From contig CAZPUM010000008.1 in assembly GCA_964589765.1 (NCBI GenBank), positions 1 to 49,170 of the forward strand: a stretch of 49,170 nucleotides of DNA, given 5' to 3'. The stretch is from UBA525 sp964589765. GTDB taxonomy: Archaea > Nanobdellota > Nanobdellia > Woesearchaeales > UBA525. The translations under genes and the position numbers were made by a program. Below the pieces are notes generated by a model. That model had not been told where the DNA came from. It ran no database searches and worked only from the letters and a program-made list of their open reading frames with translations. Positions 24,102-31,301 of this stretch are shown here, in pieces (the first letter of the stretch is position 1; every line of letters begins with the position of its first letter).

Positions 24102-25894
24102 TGTCTAAAGTATCTTTCACACATGGTGATTCTGAGGAATCTTGTGACAACCCACATTTTGTTGTGACAAACTCACTAGGAGACTATCTTTCATTAGGGA
24201 ATCCCAACAGGTCAAACTATCAAGGATTTTACATAAAAAGGGATGGGAAATACTATAAGATTCTATCAAACCTTGTTCCTCACGCAGATACTGAAGAACT
24301 GAAAGTAGGGAAAGTTATTTCTAGAATAACAGGGCCAAAATCTTTTCAGAAGTTCGCGTTGTTTGATGAAGGTATGTTATCAACAGTTGAAGGTGACTCA
24401 AACATACTCCTTGACTGTAAAAGACTTTATGATGAATCAATACAAGGAAGGGAGTATTCAGTGCAAGTTAGAGAATCCCAAAGTACAAAAGGAGCATCAA
24501 ACTCACTTTCAAGAATTACTTTAATCAATATTGTTTACAACAAAAAAGAAGGAGACCCATACTCGCTTTATGTCACAATCGCCACAACCTGTACTCCTGA
24601 GTTGAAGAATCACTGGAAACCAGTCCATTATTCTTATGATGATAGAAGGGGTACGAGTAACAGCAGGTGGGTTTACGAAGTTGCCCATCTGAAAGGAAGC
24701 GGGAAGGTTGCTGTAACAGCAGGAATTACTCCAACAGGCGTTCAGTCAAATGCTCTAAAGCTTTTAACCAAACAGCTCCCAAAAGAGGACGCTTCAGGGC
24801 TTCCTATGGAGGCTCAGGTAGCTCTTGACAGTCTTAAAACGCTTACAACAAAAGAGGGAATAATGGCAGGTCTGCCTTGGTTTTTCCACCAGTGGAGTAG
24901 AGATGAACTTATTGCCTGTGGGGGTTACCTGGCCGTAGGAGAATTGGCTCCCGTTGTTTCTATTCTTGACAAATGGTACGGCGCTGTAAGGGATGATGGC
25001 AAGATGCCCGCTATTTATCCCGATGAGGGGCTTGACAGCACCGATTCTCCGGGTTGGCTGGGAAAAAGAACTTCTGATTTTATCAAAGTTGCAAGAGAAC
25101 GAAACAGGGAGGACCTGCTAACCGATGAGAGGTTGGTAACATGGAGAGATGTTACAGGAAGAATGATAGACTCTATAAGAAACGAGATGGTTGACAAACT
25201 TGTGTGGACCCCCAAGAACACAACATGGATGGACACTGATTGGGGAGACGACGGGAGGACGGGTGCGTGTATTGAGATTCAGGCTTTGGCAATATCTCTT
25301 TGCGAAGCAAATCAGTTGCTCTGTACCATGACCAATACAAGAATGGATCCCAGAAGAGCGGAACTTATGCATAATATACTTCACGGGGTTCATGAAAGAA
25401 TGGCACAGGGTTCTGTGATTATTGACAGAATAACTCCTGAAGGAAATCCTGATTTTACGGTCAGGCCTAATATGTTCATAGCATGGTATGTTGCCCCACG
25501 AATGTTCTCAAAAGAAGAATGGAAGGAGTTTTTTGTAAAAGCACTGCCTGAGATATGGCTCCCTTGGGGGGGATTCTCAAGTATATCAAAATCATCAGAA
25601 CTTTTCAGTCCGAAATATACAGGAGAGTCTGTTAAGTCTTACCACAGAGGGGATTCCTGGTATTGGGTTAACAACCTGGCGGCTATTGCTCTTTTGACAA
25701 TTAATCCTGATGAGTTTGAAAGGAATATAAAACTGATCAAAAAGGCCAGTATAAAGGATATGCTCTCAATGGGTTTTGTTGGGCACTGTAGTGAAGTCTC
25801 AAGTGCTGAGAAACAGGAGGCGTTTGGTTGCTGGGCACAAGCGTGGAGCGCCAGTACTCTTCTGGAACTTCTTTCTAAGGGAAGCTTTTTATAG
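24098..25894 (+). CDS. Glycogen debranching enzyme (amylo-alpha-1,6-glucosidase type, GDE_C)
   Basis: The 598-residue protein has an N-terminal beta-rich domain (about 1-230; FVVTNSLGDYLSLG, WVYEVAHLKGSGKVAVTAG) and a C-terminal (alpha/alpha)6 domain with GLPWFFHQWSRDELIACGG, GTGxx-type helices, WMDTDWGDDGRTGACIEIQALA and SYHRGDSWYWVNNLAAIAL. These resemble the GDE_C (GH133) signatures with acidic catalytic residues. Known: hydrolyses alpha-1,6 branch points in glycogen. Its start overlaps the GT3 stop by 4 bases (ATGA), so synthase and debrancher are co-translated. Confidence 0.9.
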   Translation: MMSKVSFTHGDSEESCDNPHFVVTNSLGDYLSLGNPNRSNYQGFYIKRDGKYYKILSNLVPHADTEELKVGKVISRITGPKSFQKFALFDEGMLSTVEGDSNILLDCKRLYDESIQGREYSVQVRESQSTKGASNSLSRITLINIVYNKKEGDPYSLYVTIATTCTPELKNHWKPVHYSYDDRRGTSNSRWVYEVAHLKGSGKVAVTAGITPTGVQSNALKLLTKQLPKEDASGLPMEAQVALDSLKTLTTKEGIMAGLPWFFHQWSRDELIACGGYLAVGELAPVVSILDKWYGAVRDDGKMPAIYPDEGLDSTDSPGWLGKRTSDFIKVARERNREDLLTDERLVTWRDVTGRMIDSIRNEMVDKLVWTPKNTTWMDTDWGDDGRTGACIEIQALAISLCEANQLLCTMTNTRMDPRRAELMHNILHGVHERMAQGSVIIDRITPEGNPDFTVRPNMFIAWYVAPRMFSKEEWKEFFVKALPEIWLPWGGFSSISKSSELFSPKYTGESVKSYHRGDSWYWVNNLAAIALLTINPDEFERNIKLIKKASIKDMLSMGFVGHCSEVSSAEKQEAFGCWAQAWSASTLLELLSKGSFL

Positions 25895-25915
25895 ACGGAA
25901 CCGGCTTTTCTACCT

Positions 25916-26485
25916 ATGGATATAGGAAGTGTGATTGCAGGCGCTGAAAGGGTTTTCAATTACATCTCAGGCTGGGTTAATGAACTTGTAATAGCTCTTG
26001 TCATTCTTCTGGTAGGTTTCATAGTTGGTAGACTGTTTGACAGAGTTCTGCACAGGCTTTTTTTGCATATAAAATTTGATGATTACTGTTTCAAGCTGTT
26101 CAGAAGGCGTAGAAGATACGCCCATGCAACAAGGCGGTTCATTGTCAGATTGACTTACATAATAGCCATTGTTATTGCTCTGGCAAGATTGAATGCGGAT
26201 AAGATAGTGATAACACTTGTTCTTGCCATACTTATTCTTATATTCATTTTCTCAATGGTTCTAACAGGAATGGATATAATTCCTAATCTGATGGCAAGGT
26301 GGCGGTTGCGCCACAGAAAGATCGGTGTTGGTGACAACATCGAGGTTAAAGGGCCATCAGGCATGGTTAAAGGAAAAGTTGAAGACATAAACTTTCTTGA
26401 AGTACAGATTAAGAGGAGAAATGGCGATTTGATTTTCATACCTCTAAGTGCGTTCGTTAAAAACCGAATCAAGAAGAGGAAATGA
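25916..26485 (+). CDS. Small MscS-family mechanosensitive channel
   Basis: The 189-residue protein has three membrane helices (about 20-42, 70-90, 95-115) and the MscS beta domain with the pattern VGDNIEVKGPSGMVKGKVEDINFLEVQIKRRNGDLIFIPL in outline. It ends shortly after this domain, so the large C-terminal cage of E. coli MscS is missing. Known for the family: opens under membrane tension to release solutes. In a glycogen gene cluster it could relieve osmotic stress when polymer is degraded to sugars; this is inference. A TATA-like TTTTTATAG (about 25884-25892) lies 26 bases before ATG. Its 3' end overlaps the convergent lipase gene by 17 bases. Confidence 0.82.
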   Translation: MDIGSVIAGAERVFNYISGWVNELVIALVILLVGFIVGRLFDRVLHRLFLHIKFDDYCFKLFRRRRRYAHATRRFIVRLTYIIAIVIALARLNADKIVITLVLAILILIFIFSMVLTGMDIIPNLMARWRLRHRKIGVGDNIEVKGPSGMVKGKVEDINFLEVQIKRRNGDLIFIPLSAFVKNRIKKRK

Positions 26486-28889
26486 GAATTTCTTTTAGAA
26501 CAGATAAGGTTTCGGGATACTGTGTCGGGTCTAGAATCTCTGTGTGAAGCTTCTCGAATGTAGTACAACTTCCATTAATGTAAGTGTTATTTGCACCTTC
26601 TAAGTATGCGCTTTCTACAAGCACCACTCCATCACCATCTTCACCATCCATTTGGCATCCACGTCCAATTATGTTGTTAATCCTAATATTGGGTATTAGT
26701 TCCCTGTTAAGTTTGTTCAGGAAAAGACTGCCTTCCTGCATGTCTCTGCATTCAAGTTTTTCTCCAATAACAGGACAGAAGTCAGCAACACTCCCGCGCA
26801 CTCCGTTGTTAGGAGTCCCAATCATGACAAGTTGCTGAACATTATCAGGTCCGAAAATCTGAACATACCTTCTTGCTACCAGTCCCCCCATGCTGTGGGC
26901 CACAATAATCACATCGTTCCTGCCTGTTCTTTGCTCAACAACATCGAGAAGTTCTTTGAGTCTGATTGCGTAAGTATCGATGTTCTCGCTCTTTGTCTGT
27001 ACAATTATGTAGTTCTCTGGTTCTTCGAAAATATCGAAGTAGTATGAGACCTTTATGCTTACAGGGGCGTTGTGCTTTCCCCACGTTCCATAAGGAACGT
27101 CTCTGTCTGAATAAAGTGAGATTGCTCCTAGATTTAGAACCCCCTCTTCCTCAAGTTTGTCCTGGATTTTATTGAAACCATCAAGGCTATACTCTGCGGT
27201 TGTGTCTTTGTTGAACGCATGACCATGAATAAAAACTACAGGGGTGTTCTTGGGGTTTCTCATACAGGTTTCATTCTCACAACAAGTTTCACAGACTCCA
27301 AATGTACAACATATCGGTTTAGGTTCTGTGAAGACATTTTCCAAACTCAATTCAGTTGTGTTTATTGTGATTGGGTGTGCGTCTGTTTTTTGTGGCGCTT
27401 CTGTTAGGTTTATGAGATTACATTTGTTTGGAGCAAAAGATATTGCGGATTCTAGAACTCCTGAAAGATTTGTTGGCGCGGTCACATTTTTTGTCTTGTC
27501 AAATATTTCTTTCAGGTAAACTGTGTTGGGTTTTCCATCAGGAATCTGCTCTGAAAGTTCATAGTGGATGTAATCATAATACTGCCTGAACCTGTTCTCT
27601 GAATCCAAGTCAGATATTGCTGAAGAGTTTAGTGATTCTAAAACTCCCAGCAATGTCTCCCTGTCTTTGCATGCTGTGTTCAGCTCGATTTTTTGTTCGG
27701 CTCTTTCGGTGATGGTATTTCTTGAGACACAGATTTTGGAGGTTTCACAGATAATTTTGAAGAATATATCATTATGAATTGTTATGTTCAGGGCTTCAAG
27801 TTCTGTTTCGTAAACCACTTCAGAGTTTAGTTTTTCAATCTCTTTTGCCACTGCAACTGCGGTGTTAAGTTTTGTGCTGACCTCTGTGTTTTCATACAGC
27901 AATTTTCTTGCGGTTGAATAATCACTGTATACTTCGTTTAGTTTTTTTGAAAGGTTTTTATCGTGTACTTTGGTTGGCCACTCTTTTGATGTGGTGTGTA
28001 CTGATGAAAGGTTTCTCAGTGCTAAGTTGTAATCCTTTACCGTGTGGTGGATTGTTTTATTTGGGGGGTTGAATTGAGAAAACATTGAGCGCTCATAGGC
28101 TAGTAATGTGTTAACTTCGCCTTCGAGTTGCGGATAGTTTTGGCGATTCCAGAGTTGTTCTGCTTTCTCTAGCCCCTGAATTAAATCCCTGATTATTGCG
28201 TTGGTTGCTGTAAGTTCTTTTTTTTCAGTTATTAGTGGGACACTTATCATGTCAGCAACGCTAAGAAGCTCTTCAGCTCTGGCTTCTGTTAGAAAGACAT
28301 TCTTTCTGATATTTTCCAATGTTCCCTGAAGCTCGTTTTTCAAAGCTTGTTCTTCAGGGGTTAAACTGTGCCACAGTGTTACTAAAATTGAGCGCTTGGT
28401 TGGTTGGTCTGCTGTGTGGCACAGAACGGTATTTACTGCTGAGCACTCCATGCTGAATCTGTACAATTCCTGGCCTTCCCCTAGATGTTGGGGTGACATA
28501 GAATATGTTTTTTGGTAGGGTAAACCTGGTCTGACCTCGAAGGTATATTCATCTATGATGTTGCCTTCGCTTAAATCTTCAAAGTGTGCGTTGCATGTTG
28601 CTTTACAGAAAGGGTTTGTGGTTGTACTTGCAGTAAATGTTATGTTTTCGGTCTCGTCATTTGCTAGGAATAGGTTCTCTTGGTCTGCTGAAAGTCTTAC
28701 AACAATATCGTTGCCCAAAAGAAAGTTGGTGTATAGGTAAGCCTTTGTTGTTAATAAAAAAATTAGGAGCACGGCTATGATGACTCCTGTGAGAATAAGT
28801 TTTCTGTACTTCTTCTCAACCTTCACAATTTCGTCAGCACCTTTCTCAACATTCTTTTTCGTGCGTCTGAAAAATCTTTTCCAGTTCAT
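26469..28889 (-). CDS. Membrane-anchored alpha/beta-hydrolase (lipase/PGAP1-like) with large extracytoplasmic region
   Basis: The 806-residue protein has a short basic cytoplasmic N-terminus, one membrane helix (about 31-50) and a long helical/beta region (50-520). A Cys-rich stretch (CCTFGVCETCCENETC, about 545-560) precedes an alpha/beta-hydrolase domain: VVFIHGHAFN (oxyanion), IIVAHSMGGLVARRY (nucleophile Ser), GDGVVLVES (Asp region) and a His in KLHTEIL. The triad looks intact. Many N-x-S/T sites lie in the outer part. I infer an esterase or lipase acting outside the cell. Its start overlaps the mre11 stop by 4 bases. Confidence 0.8.
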   Translation of the reverse strand: MNWKRFFRRTKKNVEKGADEIVKVEKKYRKLILTGVIIAVLLIFLLTTKAYLYTNFLLGNDIVVRLSADQENLFLANDETENITFTASTTTNPFCKATCNAHFEDLSEGNIIDEYTFEVRPGLPYQKTYSMSPQHLGEGQELYRFSMECSAVNTVLCHTADQPTKRSILVTLWHSLTPEEQALKNELQGTLENIRKNVFLTEARAEELLSVADMISVPLITEKKELTATNAIIRDLIQGLEKAEQLWNRQNYPQLEGEVNTLLAYERSMFSQFNPPNKTIHHTVKDYNLALRNLSSVHTTSKEWPTKVHDKNLSKKLNEVYSDYSTARKLLYENTEVSTKLNTAVAVAKEIEKLNSEVVYETELEALNITIHNDIFFKIICETSKICVSRNTITERAEQKIELNTACKDRETLLGVLESLNSSAISDLDSENRFRQYYDYIHYELSEQIPDGKPNTVYLKEIFDKTKNVTAPTNLSGVLESAISFAPNKCNLINLTEAPQKTDAHPITINTTELSLENVFTEPKPICCTFGVCETCCENETCMRNPKNTPVVFIHGHAFNKDTTAEYSLDGFNKIQDKLEEEGVLNLGAISLYSDRDVPYGTWGKHNAPVSIKVSYYFDIFEEPENYIIVQTKSENIDTYAIRLKELLDVVEQRTGRNDVIIVAHSMGGLVARRYVQIFGPDNVQQLVMIGTPNNGVRGSVADFCPVIGEKLECRDMQEGSLFLNKLNRELIPNIRINNIIGRGCQMDGEDGDGVVLVESAYLEGANNTYINGSCTTFEKLHTEILDPTQYPETLSVLKEILISSS

Positions 28890-30073
28890 TTCTCAATCAC
28901 AGTTAGAGCTTCCTCAACCACGCTGTCTCGGTACTCATACTGTTTCTCTCCCTCTTTTTGTTCTCTACCTAATATCTGGAGCAGTTTTAATGCTAACTCT
29001 GTTCCGTTCTTTCCTTTTAGACTTAACTCGTCTTTATGTTCTTCGACCAACTCTTTTTCTAGGTCTTTTGGTTCTTCTGCTTTCAACTCCTTGCTGTTGA
29101 AATCAGATGTTGAAAGTTTTGAGGTGTTCCTTAGTACGCAAAAGGCCCCGTTTTCCTCTAAAGATTTTACCAAATCTCTGATTTGTATGTCGTTAGTGTT
29201 TCCTGATGCGAGTTTTCCGAAAATTCTGACGAGAACTATGCTGTCTTTCACGTCTTTTTTCTTTAGTCTCAAAAGTTTTTCAGATGCCTGGTTGGAATCC
29301 AACATTTCCACATCTATACTGAAACTCTTTACTGGTTTGAGTCTAATTTTTTCTCTTTTAATTATTCCATCTTCGTAGAATATGAAACTTCCATGTTCCA
29401 GGTCCTCAAACTCCGAGAAAGAGTTCGGGAACAGAGGACCTGGGTATGCTACCAGTTTGTAGTCTTTATCTTGGTATGTTTCTCTGATATGGATGTGACC
29501 TCCTGCGTAGTAATCAAAGTTTTTTGGCAGGCTTGTGATTTTCTGCGATTGAATCATAGGGTTCTTTACAAGTTCTGTAATCGCAGTGTGGAACAGGAAT
29601 ATCTTCGGTCCGTCCAGGTTTTCGATGTCGTGGTCGAGACGTTCGTATTGTTCCCTATCAAGACTTCCCGCTCTCCCCAAGACTCCGGTCAGGAGTACTC
29701 CTGATTTGTCCTTGATAGGGTTGAGCTTGAGTGTTTTGTCCTTGATGTCGCCCTTCCAGACATTTGTCAGCAGGCCTGCTTCTTCCAGGACCGAAAGCAT
29801 GGTTCTTCCGCTAGGGCTGTAATCGTGACTGCCTGGGATGACATAAACAGAGATTTTGTTCTCTTTCAGTCTGTTTAATTCTGAGACTGCTGTTTTCAGA
29901 GCGTCGATTCCAGGGATGGCTGTGTTGAACAGGTCGCCTGAAATTATTGCGAACTCTGATTTGTGCGCGATTGTCTTGCTGACAAACTGTTTGAAAGCTT
30001 CGCTACTAAGCTGTCTTAAGCGCGGATCGCGATGACCTCCCAAGTGACAATCAGCTGTGTGCGAGAACCTCAT
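28886..30073 (-). CDS. mre11: DNA double-strand break nuclease Mre11
   Basis: The 395-residue protein has the phosphodiesterase motifs in order: HTADCHLGG (residues 5-13), ISGDLFN (44-50), VIPGSHDYSP (82-91), FLFHTAI (about 160) and YYAGGHIHI (about 190). These are the manganese ligands of Mre11/SbcD. A capping domain and a charged C-terminus follow. Known: Mre11 with Rad50 processes DNA ends. No rad50, herA or nurA lies next to it here; its neighbours are a lipase (4-base overlap) and a small helical protein. Confidence 0.92.
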   Translation of the reverse strand: MRFSHTADCHLGGHRDPRLRQLSSEAFKQFVSKTIAHKSEFAIISGDLFNTAIPGIDALKTAVSELNRLKENKISVYVIPGSHDYSPSGRTMLSVLEEAGLLTNVWKGDIKDKTLKLNPIKDKSGVLLTGVLGRAGSLDREQYERLDHDIENLDGPKIFLFHTAITELVKNPMIQSQKITSLPKNFDYYAGGHIHIRETYQDKDYKLVAYPGPLFPNSFSEFEDLEHGSFIFYEDGIIKREKIRLKPVKSFSIDVEMLDSNQASEKLLRLKKKDVKDSIVLVRIFGKLASGNTNDIQIRDLVKSLEENGAFCVLRNTSKLSTSDFNSKELKAEEPKDLEKELVEEHKDELSLKGKNGTELALKLLQILGREQKEGEKQYEYRDSVVEEALTVIEK

Positions 30074-30105
30074 GCTTGTGGTGTGTACCGCTAGGATATA
30101 AGTCT

Positions 30106-30393
30106 TTACTGATTGCGTCTTAGAACATTCTCAACATGTCTTATGTGGGTATCCAGTTTTTTCATGTGAATAAGTGTTCTGTTAGTGCCCCGCTCTAGGT
30201 TTTTCATGGTTCTGAAGATGCTCTTTGTGGTGCTGGCAGGAGCGTTTTTGGGCAACTCTTGTGCTATTTTGTAAAGCTTCCTTGATATGTCCTTAAGCAA
30301 ATCTGCTGAGTCTTCTAAATCATCGTGCGCTTTTTTGGCTAATCTTGCTGCTTTCACAGCCTTGTCTTTTCCATCGTCAAAAAATATTCCCAT
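30106..30393 (-). CDS. Small helical protein of unknown function
   Basis: The 95-residue protein is basic and almost entirely helical (KAARLAKKAHDDLEDSADLLKDISRKLYKIAQ; then SIFRTMKNLERGTNRTLIHMKKLDTHIRHVENVL in outline), suggesting a helical hairpin or coiled coil. No family is recognised. Its TATA-like box TATATATA (about 30417-30425) lies 26 bases before the ATG. It ends 32 bases before mre11 in the same direction, so cotranscription is possible. Confidence 0.65.
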   Translation of the reverse strand: MGIFFDDGKDKAVKAARLAKKAHDDLEDSADLLKDISRKLYKIAQELPKNAPASTTKSIFRTMKNLERGTNRTLIHMKKLDTHIRHVENVLRRNQ

Positions 30394-30460
30394 GCCCTAT
30401 TACAGGAGATTCTTGCTTATATATACTAAGTATCCTGTAAAATGACCAAAATCCGGTATC

Positions 30461-30470
30461 CTTATAAATA
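30461..30470 (+). promoter_or_regulatory. TATA-like box for the HTH/ACT-like gene
   Basis: TTATAAATAC is centred about 26 bases before ATG 30492. The divergent gene's own box lies at 30417-30425. Confidence 0.5.
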
Positions 30471-30491
30471 CCTGTCAGATTCCAATTATAA

Positions 30492-31148
30492 ATGGTCAGT
30501 ATTACTAAACAGGTATGGGAGATTCTTGATAATGATATAACCATCAAGAAAGACCTGGAGAGGGGAATAATCAATGTTTCCGCGCTATCACAGTATATCC
30601 TGGATACATACCAGATTAAGGGGAGTCTTGACAGCGTAATCTCAGCCATTAGAAGATACAAGGCAGACCAGTCTATCCAGGACGATTATGCGCAGATAAA
30701 ACAGGCTCTCGAGCAGTCAGTTATCAGCACAAAGACCAATATTTCTATGCTCACGCTTAGAAACAGCACAAGCACATACAAGTACATAGGTCAGCTTATG
30801 GCACACGAAGACTTTGTCAAGAACGATGTTTTTAGACTAATCAAGACCCGCTGGGGAGTAAAGGTTGTCGTAGACAGAGACAGCATGGAGAAAGCAAAAA
30901 GCTTTTTTCCTGAGTCCGCCGTTGAAGAGGTTACCCAAGACCTTGTAGAGATTAGCATTAACCTGACAGAAGAAGGCTGGGCCACAAAAGGTATAATGTC
31001 AAGGGTCAGTAACGAGTTGGCAACACAGGATGTCAACATAGAGATGGTCTTCTCAGTCTACCCACACATGAGTGTATTTCTTGACGAGAAGGATATAGTC
31101 AAGGCTCACGAGTCCCTGATGAGAATCTCTGGCAGAATCGAGCACTGA
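30492..31148 (+). CDS. Archaeal HTH plus ACT-like regulatory protein (DUF7523-like)
   Basis: Residues about 1-60 (VSITKQVWEILDND, KKDLERGIINVSALSQYILD, LDSVISAIRRYK) match the N-terminal helix-turn-helix-like region of an archaeal family whose C-terminus is ACT-like. Residues 130-218 (DLVEISINLTEEGWATKGIMSRVSNELA, NIEMVFSVYPHMSVFLDEKDIVKAHESLM in outline) show the beta-alpha-beta pattern of an ACT domain as in the aspartokinase regulatory part. Known: conserved and uncharacterised in many archaea. I infer a ligand-responsive regulator. It lies just upstream of the ValRS leader. Confidence 0.7.
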   Translation: MVSITKQVWEILDNDITIKKDLERGIINVSALSQYILDTYQIKGSLDSVISAIRRYKADQSIQDDYAQIKQALEQSVISTKTNISMLTLRNSTSTYKYIGQLMAHEDFVKNDVFRLIKTRWGVKVVVDRDSMEKAKSFFPESAVEEVTQDLVEISINLTEEGWATKGIMSRVSNELATQDVNIEMVFSVYPHMSVFLDEKDIVKAHESLMRISGRIEH

Positions 31149-31152
31149 AACC

Positions 31153-31161
31153 TTTTTATTA
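31153..31161 (+). promoter_or_regulatory. TATA-like box for the valS transcript
   Basis: TTTTTATTA predicts transcription start at about 31181-31184, exactly at the base of the first leader hairpin. It implies an untranslated leader of about 120 bases, unlike the leaderless genes around it. Confidence 0.5.
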
Positions 31162-31180
31162 TCGTTAAGCATGAATGATG

Positions 31181-31294
31181 ACAGGACTATCTTCATGGAT
31201 TGTAGTAGTGCCTGTAGTCTAGGCTCTTATGAGGGCCTGGATGTGAATTTCTGGGTTCTCTGAGCAGAAGACATAAAAACAGACGAGGAGGCCT
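31181..31294 (+). promoter_or_regulatory. Structured 5' leader RNA of valS
   Basis: Three successive hairpins can form. H1: 31181-31190 pairs with 31205-31215 (ACAGGACTAT with GTAGT-AGTG-CCTGT register, one bulged G at 31210). H2: 31221-31238 (AGGCTCT with GAGGGCCT, loop TATG). H3: 31249-31253 pairs with 31265-31269 (TTCTG/CAGAA). The ribosome-binding site GGAGG (31287-31291) overlaps AGGCCT (31289-31294), which can pair with GGGCCT (31233-31238) in the 3' arm of H2. H2 and SD-sequestering pairing therefore exclude each other, as in a translational switch. It may instead be a separate small RNA. Pairing was found by eye, without energy calculation. Confidence 0.5.
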
Positions 31295-31301
31295 GATTAA
31301 C

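Noticed and set aside
31175..31263. C/D-box guide RNA in the valS leader (ATGATGA at 31175 and CTGA at 31260)
   Set aside because: The spacing of nearly 90 bases is too long for archaeal C/D RNAs and no internal D'/C' pair is evident; it also conflicts with the three hairpins.
31249..31273. H/ACA guide RNA (ACA two bases after hairpin 3)
   Set aside because: There is no kink-turn and no pseudouridylation pocket that I can see; a computational search would settle it.
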